A DNA stretch of 64,000 nt from Pseudoalteromonas luteoviolacea (lineage in GTDB: Bacteria > Pseudomonadota > Gammaproteobacteria > Enterobacterales > Alteromonadaceae). This document shows positions 51,447-60,027 of the stretch, in pieces. Location of the stretch: the NCBI RefSeq assembly GCF_001750165.1, contig NZ_CP015411.1, forward strand, positions 3,882,501 to 3,946,500, written 5' to 3'. Within the stretch, counting starts at the first letter, position 1. Every line of letters starts with the position of its first letter. A program made the translations under genes and the position numbers. Below the pieces are notes generated by a model. It was given only the letters and a program-made list of their open reading frames with translations, ran no database searches and was not told the DNA's origin.

Positions 51447-53732
51447 TTAGAGATCGTCAACTCCGCTTTGAGTGTAAATGATTTCACTCAAGCCTTGTCC
51501 AACAATAAAGTCTCGTAAATATCGATGTACTTGAATAGCACTGGAAGCTTGCAAACATTGTCCAAGCAACATTTCCATATCTTTCACCTTTAGTCTTCGC
51601 AGTACCCACTTAACCTTGTTTAATGCCGAAATATTCATACTCAATTTTCGATACCCCATGGCAATCAATAAGATTGCCCCTTCAGGTTCAGAGCCCAATT
51701 CACCACATAAACTAAAGGGTAATTCAAGCGCTTGGCATTCCCTAGCAATTCGGTTTAATGCTCTTAGTACACTTGGATGATAAGGTTCAAACAGCTTAGC
51801 AACGCGAGAGTTTGCTCTGTCTACTGCCAGCAGATATTGGGTAAGGTCATTACTGCCAACCGAGCAAAAATCGACTTTCTCAGCCCACTCTGGTAATAAA
51901 AATATGCTGGAGGGGACTTCAATCATGACCCCAACTTCAGGTTTATCTATTTGATAGAATTGATCTGCCCACTCTTCTTGCAACTCAAAGTAGGCTTGTT
52001 CAAGGAGTGCTAACGCCTCGTCGACCTCTTCAGTATGACTGATCATAGGCAACATAATACGCAAATTACCTAAACCTGCGTTGGCTTTAATCATGGCCTT
52101 TAATTGATCGAGGAATAATTCAGGATGATCCAAAGTAACCCGTATACCTCGCCACCCCAAGAATGGGTTTTCTTCCTCAATATCAAAGTAATCTAGTACC
52201 TTATCGCCTCCAATATCTAAAGTTCTCATCACCACAGGCTCTGGATGGTACAAAGATAAAACCTCTCTATAACACTGTTCCTGCTCAGCTTGGGATGGAA
52301 ACTGCCCTCGTTGCATAAACCATGATTCTGTCCGATATAACCCCACACCGTCGCAAAATTTGGCGCTGACATGCTCAGACGACAAATCAAGTCCCGCATT
52401 AAGTAAAAGGCTGATCCTTTCTCCATCAAGCGTCACTGGTGGTAAGTCATGCTCGGCATCAAACTTATCATGTAACTGGCTTTCTTTTTGCCGCAGTGCC
52501 TCGTACTCTGCAGCCAAAACTTTAGACGGTGAGACGTATACTCTGCCTGCATAAGCATCAAGAATAATTTCCTTGTCTTCAAATTGTAGCAAAGGCACAT
52601 TTTCAATCCCCCAGATCGCGGGGATCCCCATCGCGCGAGTCAAAATAGAAGCATGTGAATTGGCCGAACCATGCACACTCACAACACCCACTAAATTCTC
52701 CTTAGGGACTTGAGCTAGCATGGTTGGCGTCAGTGTTTCTGCAACCAAAATAGTATGTTCATGATAGGACTTCGAAACAGACTCAGTACTTACAAGATGA
52801 TGTAGTACACGCAGACCCAAGTCGTTTACATCCACAGCTCGCTCTTTGATATAAGGGTCTTGCATCGCCTCAAACTGCTTTACTAAATCTTCTATCACAT
52901 GTTTTAGTGCAGATTTGGCATCCCAGCCTTGCTCTAATTCCTGTGTAACTTGCAGCCCTAAGCTGCGCGCATCTAATAACTGTTGATACACTTCAAATAC
53001 AGCTAAAGCTTCTTTAGGTAATGTAAGCGATAGGCGATTGGCCAATACATGAAACTCATTTCTAGTCGCCTCGACAGCCTGTTTGAAAAGCCTTTTTTGC
53101 TCACTTAGATTATTGTGTCTGCTTGATTTGATACTAGAAAAGTTCAACTTAGGCAGAACAACATATGCCTGACCTATAGCGATACCAGGGGTACTGGCCA
53201 CTCCTTTAAGTACTGAAGTTTTATGATTGCTGGCGTCCTGTTTTAGCAAGGTTTGCAATTCAACATGAGCAAGTTGAGAGGCCAGTTGCGCAGATAAAGT
53301 TATTAGGAAAGACTCTTCATCGCTACTGAATTCGCGGGTGTTTTTCTGTTGGACTACGATTACTCCCAGCACTTTACGCTGGTGGACAACTGGCACAGAT
53401 AAAAAGGCATTATACCCTTCTTCCTTTACTTCTGGGGAGTGTTTAAAGCGCGGATGCATTTGAGCTTGAGCGATATTAATGGTTTCTTCACGCTGTGCAA
53501 CCAGTCCCACCAGCCCTTCTGTAAAACCAATTCTAAATTGTCCTACAGCATCAGGGTTGAGACCATCACTGGCCATTAACACAAAATTATCTTGGCTATA
53601 ATCAGCAAAGTAAATCGAACAACAGTCCGTTTGCATCGCATTTTTGACCATCACAACGAAAAGGTTTAAAGCGTCACTTAAATTATCTTGTTGAGATACA
53701 GATTGCGCAATTGACCTTAACGTTGCTAGCAC
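51447..53732 (-). CDS. ptsP: Phosphoenolpyruvate-protein phosphotransferase PtsP (EI-Ntr)
   Basis: 761 aa. First enzyme of the nitrogen phosphotransferase relay, passing phosphate from PEP to NPr. An N-terminal GAF domain (about 1-165) precedes the EI domains. The phospho-accepting His lies in GSANSHASILTRAMGIPAIWG, the PEP-binding region contains GLYRTESWFM and CGELGSEP. It follows rppH by 13 nt as in Enterobacteria, and the start is close behind the rppH stop. Confidence 0.95.
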   Translation of the reverse strand: MLATLRSIAQSVSQQDNLSDALNLFVVMVKNAMQTDCCSIYFADYSQDNFVLMASDGLNPDAVGQFRIGFTEGLVGLVAQREETINIAQAQMHPRFKHSPEVKEEGYNAFLSVPVVHQRKVLGVIVVQQKNTREFSSDEESFLITLSAQLASQLAHVELQTLLKQDASNHKTSVLKGVASTPGIAIGQAYVVLPKLNFSSIKSSRHNNLSEQKRLFKQAVEATRNEFHVLANRLSLTLPKEALAVFEVYQQLLDARSLGLQVTQELEQGWDAKSALKHVIEDLVKQFEAMQDPYIKERAVDVNDLGLRVLHHLVSTESVSKSYHEHTILVAETLTPTMLAQVPKENLVGVVSVHGSANSHASILTRAMGIPAIWGIENVPLLQFEDKEIILDAYAGRVYVSPSKVLAAEYEALRQKESQLHDKFDAEHDLPPVTLDGERISLLLNAGLDLSSEHVSAKFCDGVGLYRTESWFMQRGQFPSQAEQEQCYREVLSLYHPEPVVMRTLDIGGDKVLDYFDIEEENPFLGWRGIRVTLDHPELFLDQLKAMIKANAGLGNLRIMLPMISHTEEVDEALALLEQAYFELQEEWADQFYQIDKPEVGVMIEVPSSIFLLPEWAEKVDFCSVGSNDLTQYLLAVDRANSRVAKLFEPYHPSVLRALNRIARECQALELPFSLCGELGSEPEGAILLIAMGYRKLSMNISALNKVKWVLRRLKVKDMEMLLGQCLQASSAIQVHRYLRDFIVGQGLSEIIYTQSGVDDL

Positions 53733-53745
53733 TTTTAAATCCTAT

Positions 53746-54264
53746 TTATCGTCTTCGCCAGTGTTCTTTGTGATTATGCTCTTTACGATTGAAAGGCATA
53801 GCAAATGGAGCAAACTCTTTCATTACCCTTCTATATACATCTCTTTTAAATGAAACTACTTGTCTCACAGGGTACCAATAACTGACCCAACGCCAATCAT
53901 CAAACTCGGGATGATGCGTTCTCAACAAGTTTACCTCTTCATCTTTACATCTAAGCTTAAGTAAAAACCACTTTTGTTTTTGTCCTATACATACTGGACT
54001 TGAGTCTTTACGTATCAACCTTTTAGGCAACTTATATCTTAGCCAATGTTTTGAACTCGCAACAATTTCTACGTCTTCTGGCCTCAAGCCAACTTCTTCA
54101 TGAAGTTCTCGATACATAGTTTGTTCAGGGGTTTCACCTTCATCCACGCCCCCTTGGGGAAACTGCCAAGAGTGCTGGCCGTAACGTCTTGCCCAAAAAA
54201 CTTGCCCTTGGTTGTTACATATGACAATTCCCACATTGGCACGAAATCCTTCGGCATCAATCAC
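53746..54264 (-). CDS. rppH: RNA pyrophosphohydrolase RppH
   Basis: 172 aa Nudix enzyme that removes 5' pyrophosphate from mRNA and starts its decay. The Nudix box is complete: GGVDEGETPEQTMYRELHEEVGL (G-x5-E-x7-REL-x2-EE-x-G). N-terminal GFRANVGIVICNNQG is the RppH hallmark. It shares a transcription unit with ptsP. Confidence 0.95.
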   Translation of the reverse strand: MIDAEGFRANVGIVICNNQGQVFWARRYGQHSWQFPQGGVDEGETPEQTMYRELHEEVGLRPEDVEIVASSKHWLRYKLPKRLIRKDSSPVCIGQKQKWFLLKLRCKDEEVNLLRTHHPEFDDWRWVSYWYPVRQVVSFKRDVYRRVMKEFAPFAMPFNRKEHNHKEHWRRR

Positions 54265-54691
54265 CTTAGCGCCTCATTCTTATGTCTATTTTATTTGATT
54301 GTTCCATATCTGGCTGGCATCAGCAAATATTATTCCTGCTTTTACTCAAGTTACTCACAGCTTGTGCATAACTCTCAGTAAATAAGTCCATTTTACAAAC
54401 AAATCCACAGAACCAGCTCTAAAACACTAACTTCTCCACAGAAACTGTGGATAATATTGTTCATATATCTGTATTTATCCAAATCATTGCTTATTAGGTG
54501 ATAAGAAAAACATATAAAACAGGCTAAAAACCATTTTAAATCATAAACTTAAAATATTCACACCCGCCATCTAATTGCGCAAAATAACAACACCAACAAA
54601 CAGTACAAAAAACACACAAACCAACTTAATCCACAATCACAGGGGGATTCTGTTAAAATAAACGAAGATCAAAGTCAACAAATACAATGCC
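54265..54691. other. rppH-mutH intergenic region with DnaA-box-like sites
   Basis: 426 bp, AT-rich, no gene. It contains one perfect DnaA box TGTGGATAA (54446-54454) and TGTGCATAA (54363-54371, which fits TTATNCACA). Near matches are TTCTCCACA (54432), AAATCCACA (54401), TTATCCAAA (54475), TAATCCACA (54627) and TTACTCACA (54351). The first two sites form an inverted repeat TCCACAG-AAA-CTGTGGA. Could be a DnaA-titration or replication-control site, or chance in AT-rich DNA. Confidence 0.35.
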
Positions 54692-55366
54692 ATGAAAAAA
54701 CCTGCCCCACCAACAACCATTCCAGAATTGCTTCAACGAGTCGAGGCTATCGCAGGATTAACGCTTGGCGAACTTGCTGAGCAATATCATTTTAAAAGCC
54801 CAGATGACCTACTCAGAGAAAAAGGCTGGCCTGGTCAACTCATTGAATATGTATTAGGTGCAAGTGCAGGTTCAAAACCAGTGCCTGATTTTGAACATAT
54901 CGGTGTTGAGCTAAAAACTATACCATTGAGTTATACCGGTAAACCACTAGAGACCACCTATGTTTCAGTAGTACCTCTGACTAACCTAACAGGATTAACT
55001 TGGCACAACTCCAGCGTTAAAAAAAAGCTTAACCACGTTTTATGGCTGCCAATATTAGCTGAACGAGACATTGCACCTGTGGATAGAACTATTGGAAGCG
55101 GGTTTTTATGGCAGCCCAATGCGACACAAGAAGCGCAATTACAGCGTGACTGGGAAGAACAGATTGAATTAATAGCGCTAGGTCGAGTAGATGAAATATC
55201 TGGCCATCTCGGGGAGGTAATGCAGATCAGGCCAAAGGCTGCAAACAGTAAAGCTCTGACCGATGCAATTGGCCCACAAGGCGGGCTTATTAAGACATTA
55301 CCCCGAGGATTTTATTTAAAAACGCAATTTACACAGAACATACTGAAAAATCATTTCTCGTATTAA
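54692..55366 (+). CDS. mutH: DNA mismatch repair endonuclease MutH
   Basis: 224 aa. It nicks the unmethylated strand at hemimethylated GATC sites when activated by MutS/MutL. Catalytic D-(x)n-E-x-K: DFEHIGVELKT holds Asp, Glu and Lys in the family spacing. The N-terminal helix region (PPTTIPELLQRVEAIAGLTLGEL) fits. Its presence implies Dam-dependent strand discrimination in this organism. Confidence 0.95.
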   Translation: MKKPAPPTTIPELLQRVEAIAGLTLGELAEQYHFKSPDDLLREKGWPGQLIEYVLGASAGSKPVPDFEHIGVELKTIPLSYTGKPLETTYVSVVPLTNLTGLTWHNSSVKKKLNHVLWLPILAERDIAPVDRTIGSGFLWQPNATQEAQLQRDWEEQIELIALGRVDEISGHLGEVMQIRPKAANSKALTDAIGPQGGLIKTLPRGFYLKTQFTQNILKNHFSY

Positions 55367-55421
55367 TTGCAGCCATGAGCAATGTACCTTACTGATCATG
55401 CCTGCAATTGTGTTAAGGGCT

Positions 55422-55796
55422 TTACCCTTTCATTAATCTAAAGTGGTAGAAACCTTTACTTTCTAAGTTGGTCCAGCTACCAGTAGGGCATTGGCCGTTA
55501 TTATTGTTAAACCACAAAGTAACTGTCTGTTGAGTGGCCAAAGCAACTAGCAGTTGGCTATGCAGTGCTTTGCAAAAAGTATTCTCGCCCTGAGAAGTTT
55601 TTAACGAACACAGAGAACCGTCTGACACTCTCAATGGCTTATCACCAGTACCTGAAAAGGTCGCGTATAAGCGAGTATTCTTATCTAATTGCAGGTTAAC
55701 CACTTTACCACTACACCAAGATTTACTTGCCGACGCACCAAAGCTTACCGCAACCCCCAAAACACCAGCTAAAATAGAGAGCATTTTTTTATTCAT
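55422..55796 (-). CDS. Small secreted Cys-containing protein of unknown function
   Basis: 124 aa with a signal peptide cleaved near GASASK. The mature part of about 100 residues has four cysteines (SWCSG, SLCSL, TFCKA, GQCPT), suggesting two disulfides, and a beta-rich pattern with the end FYHFRLMKG. It recalls the small OB-like secreted proteins (AB5 B-subunit type) found as orphans in vibrios, a weak resemblance only. It is convergent with mutH, and no A-subunit or operon partner is near. Confidence 0.65.
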   Translation of the reverse strand: MNKKMLSILAGVLGVAVSFGASASKSWCSGKVVNLQLDKNTRLYATFSGTGDKPLRVSDGSLCSLKTSQGENTFCKALHSQLLVALATQQTVTLWFNNNNGQCPTGSWTNLESKGFYHFRLMKG

Positions 55797-55996
55797 AAAT
55801 ACTAATTCCTTATATTAATTATAGTTTCTCCTAGTGCAGTGTACCTAATAAAAGTACTTTTTACACACTTAATTGAATAAAACTCAACCCCATTTCGCAT
55901 AGGACTGTATTGACCGGGGTTGTTTTTAGCTGATAGTTGGTAGTAAAGGAGCTGGGGGCCTTAAAAACTGTGATTTATAGAGTTTTCGACTAATAA

Positions 55997-56028
55997 AAAA
56001 AGCCACAACCTTTTTTAGGCGTGGCTTA
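55997..56028 (-). terminator. Terminator downstream of eno
   Basis: Minus strand stem AAGCCAC...GTGGCTT extended by CCT/AGG with a TTTTTTTATT run. Confidence 0.8.
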
Positions 56029-56051
56029 TATATTTAAAACAATGTGTTGGT

Positions 56052-57344
56052 TTACTGACCTTTAATCTCTGAACGACCTTTGTAAACAGCTTTGTCACCT
56101 AGTGCTTCTTCAATACGTAGTAGCTGGTTGTACTTGGCTACACGATCTGAACGGCATAGTGAACCTGTTTTGATTTGACCCGCAGCAGTACCTACAGCAA
56201 GATCTGCGATTGTTGCATCTTCAGTTTCACCTGAACGGTGAGAGATAACAGCTGTAAAACCAGCATCTTGTGCCATCTTAATCGCATCAAGTGTCTCTGA
56301 GAGTGAGCCGATTTGGTTGAACTTGATCAAAATAGAGTTACCGATTTGCTCATCGATACCACGCTTTAAGATCTTCGTGTTAGTTACGAATAAATCGTCA
56401 CCTACTAGCTGTACTTTGTCGCCGATCTTATCCGTTAGGATTTTCCAACCATCCCAATCGCTCTCATCTAAACCATCTTCGATAGATACGATAGGGTAAC
56501 GAGCAGCAAGGTCTGCTAAGAAGTCTGCAAAGCCTTCTGAATCGAATGCTTTACCTTCACCACTTAAGTCATACTTGCCGTCTTTGTAGAATTCTGAAGA
56601 CGCGCAGTCTAAAGCAAGCGTTACATCTTTGTTCATTTCGTAGCCTGCTGCTGCAACCGCTTCTACGATAACTTCTAGTGCTTCTTCGTTTGACTTAAGG
56701 TCAGGTGCAAAACCACCTTCATCACCTACCGCAGTGTTTAAGCCACGTGCGCTCAGTACTTTTTTCAAGCTGTGGAAGATCTCGGCACCCATACGTAGTG
56801 CTTCACGGAAACTTGATGCGCCAACCGGCTGAACCATGAACTCTTGAATATCAACATTGTTATCAGCATGCTCACCACCATTGATGATGTTCATCATAGG
56901 TACTGGCATAGAGAATTGACCTGCAGTACCGTTGATGTCCGCAATGTGCTCATATAAAGCAACGCCTTTCTCTTGCGCAGCTGCTTTAGCTGTTGCAAGC
57001 GATACTGCTAAAATTGCGTTTGCACCTAGCTTTTCTTTGTTTTCTGTACCATCTAGGTCAAGCATAATTTGGTCAACTGCACGTTGCTCTAGTGCATTTT
57101 GGCCTTCTAACGCTTGTGCAATTTCTTTATTTACGAAGTTTACTGCGGTTAGTACACCTTTACCCAAGTAACGAGACTTATCACCATCACGTAATTCAAG
57201 TGCTTCGCGAGTTCCTGTTGACGCACCTGATGGTGCACATGCGCGGCCCCAAGCACCCGAGTCTAAATGAACATCGGCTTCAACGGTTGGGTTACCACGT
57301 GAGTCCATAACTTCACGGCCAATCACTTTTACGATTTTTGACAT
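56052..57344 (-). CDS. eno: Enolase
   Basis: 430 aa from the ATG at 57344; 18 further in-frame codons upstream are not family sequence. It interconverts 2-phosphoglycerate and PEP and is part of the RNA degradosome in many gammaproteobacteria. Motifs: GASTGTREALELRD, VGDEGGFAP, and the signature LIKFNQIGSLSETL followed by SHRSGETED. It lies behind pyrG, separated by a terminator. Confidence 0.97.
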   Translation of the reverse strand: MSKIVKVIGREVMDSRGNPTVEADVHLDSGAWGRACAPSGASTGTREALELRDGDKSRYLGKGVLTAVNFVNKEIAQALEGQNALEQRAVDQIMLDLDGTENKEKLGANAILAVSLATAKAAAQEKGVALYEHIADINGTAGQFSMPVPMMNIINGGEHADNNVDIQEFMVQPVGASSFREALRMGAEIFHSLKKVLSARGLNTAVGDEGGFAPDLKSNEEALEVIVEAVAAAGYEMNKDVTLALDCASSEFYKDGKYDLSGEGKAFDSEGFADFLADLAARYPIVSIEDGLDESDWDGWKILTDKIGDKVQLVGDDLFVTNTKILKRGIDEQIGNSILIKFNQIGSLSETLDAIKMAQDAGFTAVISHRSGETEDATIADLAVGTAAGQIKTGSLCRSDRVAKYNQLLRIEEALGDKAVYKGRSEIKGQ

Positions 57345-57451
57345 CTTGATTCCTCTTTTCCCAAAGTGGTGAGTGTTGTATTTCTGCTTAATTCGCATTG
57401 CTATGCAACCGTGTTTGTGTGTTTCAGTCGCATAGCAATACCATAGGTATT

Positions 57452-57486
57452 AAAACAAAAAAGCCGTGCACTCGTGCACGGCTTTT
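57452..57486 (-). terminator. Terminator between pyrG and eno
   Basis: Perfect 10-bp stem AAGCCGTGCA/TGCACGGCTT with loop CTCG and a minus-strand TTTTTTGTTTT run. eno therefore probably has its own promoter. Confidence 0.9.
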
Positions 57487-57489
57487 CTT

Positions 57490-59124
57490 TTATGAGTTTT
57501 CTTTTTGGTAGCTGAATGCTGCACCAACAAACCCTTCAAATAATGGGTGTCCATCACGCGGGGTAGAGGTAAACTCAGGGTGGAACTGAGCCGCAATAAA
57601 CCAAGGGTGGTCTTTGTTCTCAATGATTTCCACCAGCTTTTTATCTTCAGATAAACCAGTGAATGCCAAACCAGCTTGCTCTAGTTTCTCAACAAAGTTA
57701 TTGTTCACTTCGTAGCGGTGACGGTGACGTTCAGTAATTTCTGCGTTACCGTACACTTCGCGAACCTTTGAGCCTTCTGCTAAGTGACAAAGCTGAGCGC
57801 CAAGACGCATTGTGCCACCTAAGTCAGACTGTTCGGTACGTGTTTCAACATTACCGTCTGCATCAAGCCACTCAGTGATCAAACCAACAACTGGATTAGG
57901 CGTGTTTACATCAAACTCTGTTGAGTTTGCGTTTTCAAGACCTGCAACATTGCGTGCATATTCGATAAGCGCAACTTGCATACCCAAGCAAATGCCTAAA
58001 TATGGTACTTTGTTTTCACGTGCATATTTAGCAGCGAGGATCTTACCTTCAACACCACGGTGACCAAATCCACCTGGGACCAGGATCGCATCTAGGTGAT
58101 CAAGAAGCTCTGTGCCTTTGCTTTCAATGTCTTGAGAGTCAACGTACTCGATATTAACCGTCACGCGGTTTTTCAAACCTGCATGTTTTAACGCTTCGTT
58201 CACTGATTTGTATGCATCAGGTAGTTCAATGTACTTACCCACCATACCAATCGTCACTTCACCCGTAGGGTTAGACTCTTGATACAATACCTGCTCCCAC
58301 TCAGATAGGTCTGCTTCAGGACACTCTAAGTAGAAACGGCGACAAACTAGGTTATCTAGCTCTTGTGACTTAAGTAACGCAGGGATCTTATAGATGCTAT
58401 CTACGTCTTGTAGAGAGATAACCGCTTTTTCTTCTACGTTAGTGAAAAGCGCAATTTTTGCTCTTTCATTTGCAGGCAGCTTACAGTTTGAACGACAAAC
58501 AAGAATATCAGGCTGGATACCGATTGAACGTAGTTCTTTCACTGAGTGCTGAGTCGGTTTAGTTTTCACTTCACCTGCAGCGCCAAGGAAAGGTACTAAT
58601 GTTAGGTGCATAAACAAAGCGTGTTCACGACCAAGCTCTGTGCCTAACTGGCGAATTGCTTCAAGGAATGGCTGTGATTCAATATCACCAACCGTACCAC
58701 CGATCTCTACGATTGCAATGTCGTAGCCTTCAGCGCCTTCAACAACACGACGCTTAATATCATTGGTGATATGAGGAATAACTTGGATTGTTGCGCCTAG
58801 GTATTCACCTTTACGCTCACGACGTAACACGTCTTCGAATACACGACCTTGCGTAAAGTTATTACGGCTTGTCATTTTGGTGCGAATGAAACGCTCATAA
58901 TGACCAAGGTCTAGGTCAGTTTCCGCCCCGTCTTCGGTTACGAAAACTTCACCATGCTGAATTGGGCTCATTGTGCCCGGGTCAACATTGATATAAGGAT
59001 CCAGCTTAAGAATAGTCACGTTAAGGCCACGTGCCTCTAAGATCGCAGCTAATGATGCAGCTGCAATACCTTTACCCAAGGAGGAAACAACTCCGCCCGT
59101 TACGAAGATAAATTTTGTACTCAT
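57490..59124 (-). CDS. pyrG: CTP synthase
   Basis: 544 aa. Glutamine-dependent amination of UTP to CTP. The N-terminal synthetase domain has VTGGVVSSLGKG and PYINVDPGTMSP; the C-terminal glutamine amidotransferase has the nucleophile in GICLGMQ and the His-Glu pair in AAQFHPEF. It sits in the conserved order relA-mazG-pyrG-eno. Confidence 0.97.
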   Translation of the reverse strand: MSTKFIFVTGGVVSSLGKGIAAASLAAILEARGLNVTILKLDPYINVDPGTMSPIQHGEVFVTEDGAETDLDLGHYERFIRTKMTSRNNFTQGRVFEDVLRRERKGEYLGATIQVIPHITNDIKRRVVEGAEGYDIAIVEIGGTVGDIESQPFLEAIRQLGTELGREHALFMHLTLVPFLGAAGEVKTKPTQHSVKELRSIGIQPDILVCRSNCKLPANERAKIALFTNVEEKAVISLQDVDSIYKIPALLKSQELDNLVCRRFYLECPEADLSEWEQVLYQESNPTGEVTIGMVGKYIELPDAYKSVNEALKHAGLKNRVTVNIEYVDSQDIESKGTELLDHLDAILVPGGFGHRGVEGKILAAKYARENKVPYLGICLGMQVALIEYARNVAGLENANSTEFDVNTPNPVVGLITEWLDADGNVETRTEQSDLGGTMRLGAQLCHLAEGSKVREVYGNAEITERHRHRYEVNNNFVEKLEQAGLAFTGLSEDKKLVEIIENKDHPWFIAAQFHPEFTSTPRDGHPLFEGFVGAAFSYQKENS

Positions 59125-59238
59125 GCGAACCCTAGAATATCAAGGAAAATGGAATTTAAATAAGAATCAAGACGGGGCGATAGTATAGCAAAAACGTGAT
59201 TAGCAATCCAGCAAAAATTGTCTACTCAAGCAGCGGAT

Positions 59239-60018
59239 TTACTTTGCACGCTTTTTTATCAACTCCCAAGCCTCATCCATTTGCATCAAACTTGCGTCTT
59301 CCAAGGTTAAGTTTTGTTTAGCCAAAACCCCTCCAATTTGCACAAAGCGATTGCTAAATTTTCGTGTCGCTTGGCGTAACAGTTGTTCAGGATCGCGTTT
59401 CGTATGACGAATAACATTCACCGTGGCAAACAATAAATCACCGAGCTCTTCAGCACTGTGTTCAGAATAAGGATCATGCGCCAAGGCTTCTTTCACTTCA
59501 TCAACCTCTTCTTCAACCTTGTCCAACGCACCATGATAGTCTGGCCAATCAAACCCTAATGATGCCGCACGCTTTTGAATTTTTTTAGCACGTGTGAGTG
59601 CTGGTAGGCTTTGGATCACATCAGCACCAAACGCGGGCTTTTCTTTGCGCTCCGACTGTTTAATCGCTTCCCACTGTGCATCTAGCTCCTGCTCAGTCAA
59701 TGCCGCTTTTTTATTGAAGACATGGGGATGGCGCCTAACCAGCTTGTCATTGAGCCCAGCGACAATGGACTCAAAATCAAATAGCCCTGCCTCTTTACCG
59801 AGCTGAGCATAGAAGATCACTTGAAATAGCAGATCTCCCACTTCATCTTTAAGCGCTACATAATCTTGCTGCTCAATGGCATCAGCCACTTCGTGCGCTT
59901 CTTCAAGCGTATGAGGTACAATAGAGCTAAAGTCTTGCTGCTTATCCCAATCACACCCTTTCTGTGGGTCGCGAAGCGTGGCCATGATCTCTAGCAATCG
60001 ATGTATATTTTCACTCAT
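59239..60018 (-). CDS. mazG: Nucleoside triphosphate pyrophosphohydrolase MazG
   Basis: 259 aa with two MazG domains. The catalytic helices carry EEAHEVADAIE and the EVGDLLFQ motif in the first, and EEVDEVKEAL and EELGDLLFA in the second. It hydrolyses NTPs to NMP and PPi and is linked to the stringent response. It lies 9 nt behind relA. Confidence 0.95.
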   Translation of the reverse strand: MSENIHRLLEIMATLRDPQKGCDWDKQQDFSSIVPHTLEEAHEVADAIEQQDYVALKDEVGDLLFQVIFYAQLGKEAGLFDFESIVAGLNDKLVRRHPHVFNKKAALTEQELDAQWEAIKQSERKEKPAFGADVIQSLPALTRAKKIQKRAASLGFDWPDYHGALDKVEEEVDEVKEALAHDPYSEHSAEELGDLLFATVNVIRHTKRDPEQLLRQATRKFSNRFVQIGGVLAKQNLTLEDASLMQMDEAWELIKKRAK

Positions 60019-60027
60019 TGTTTACTC

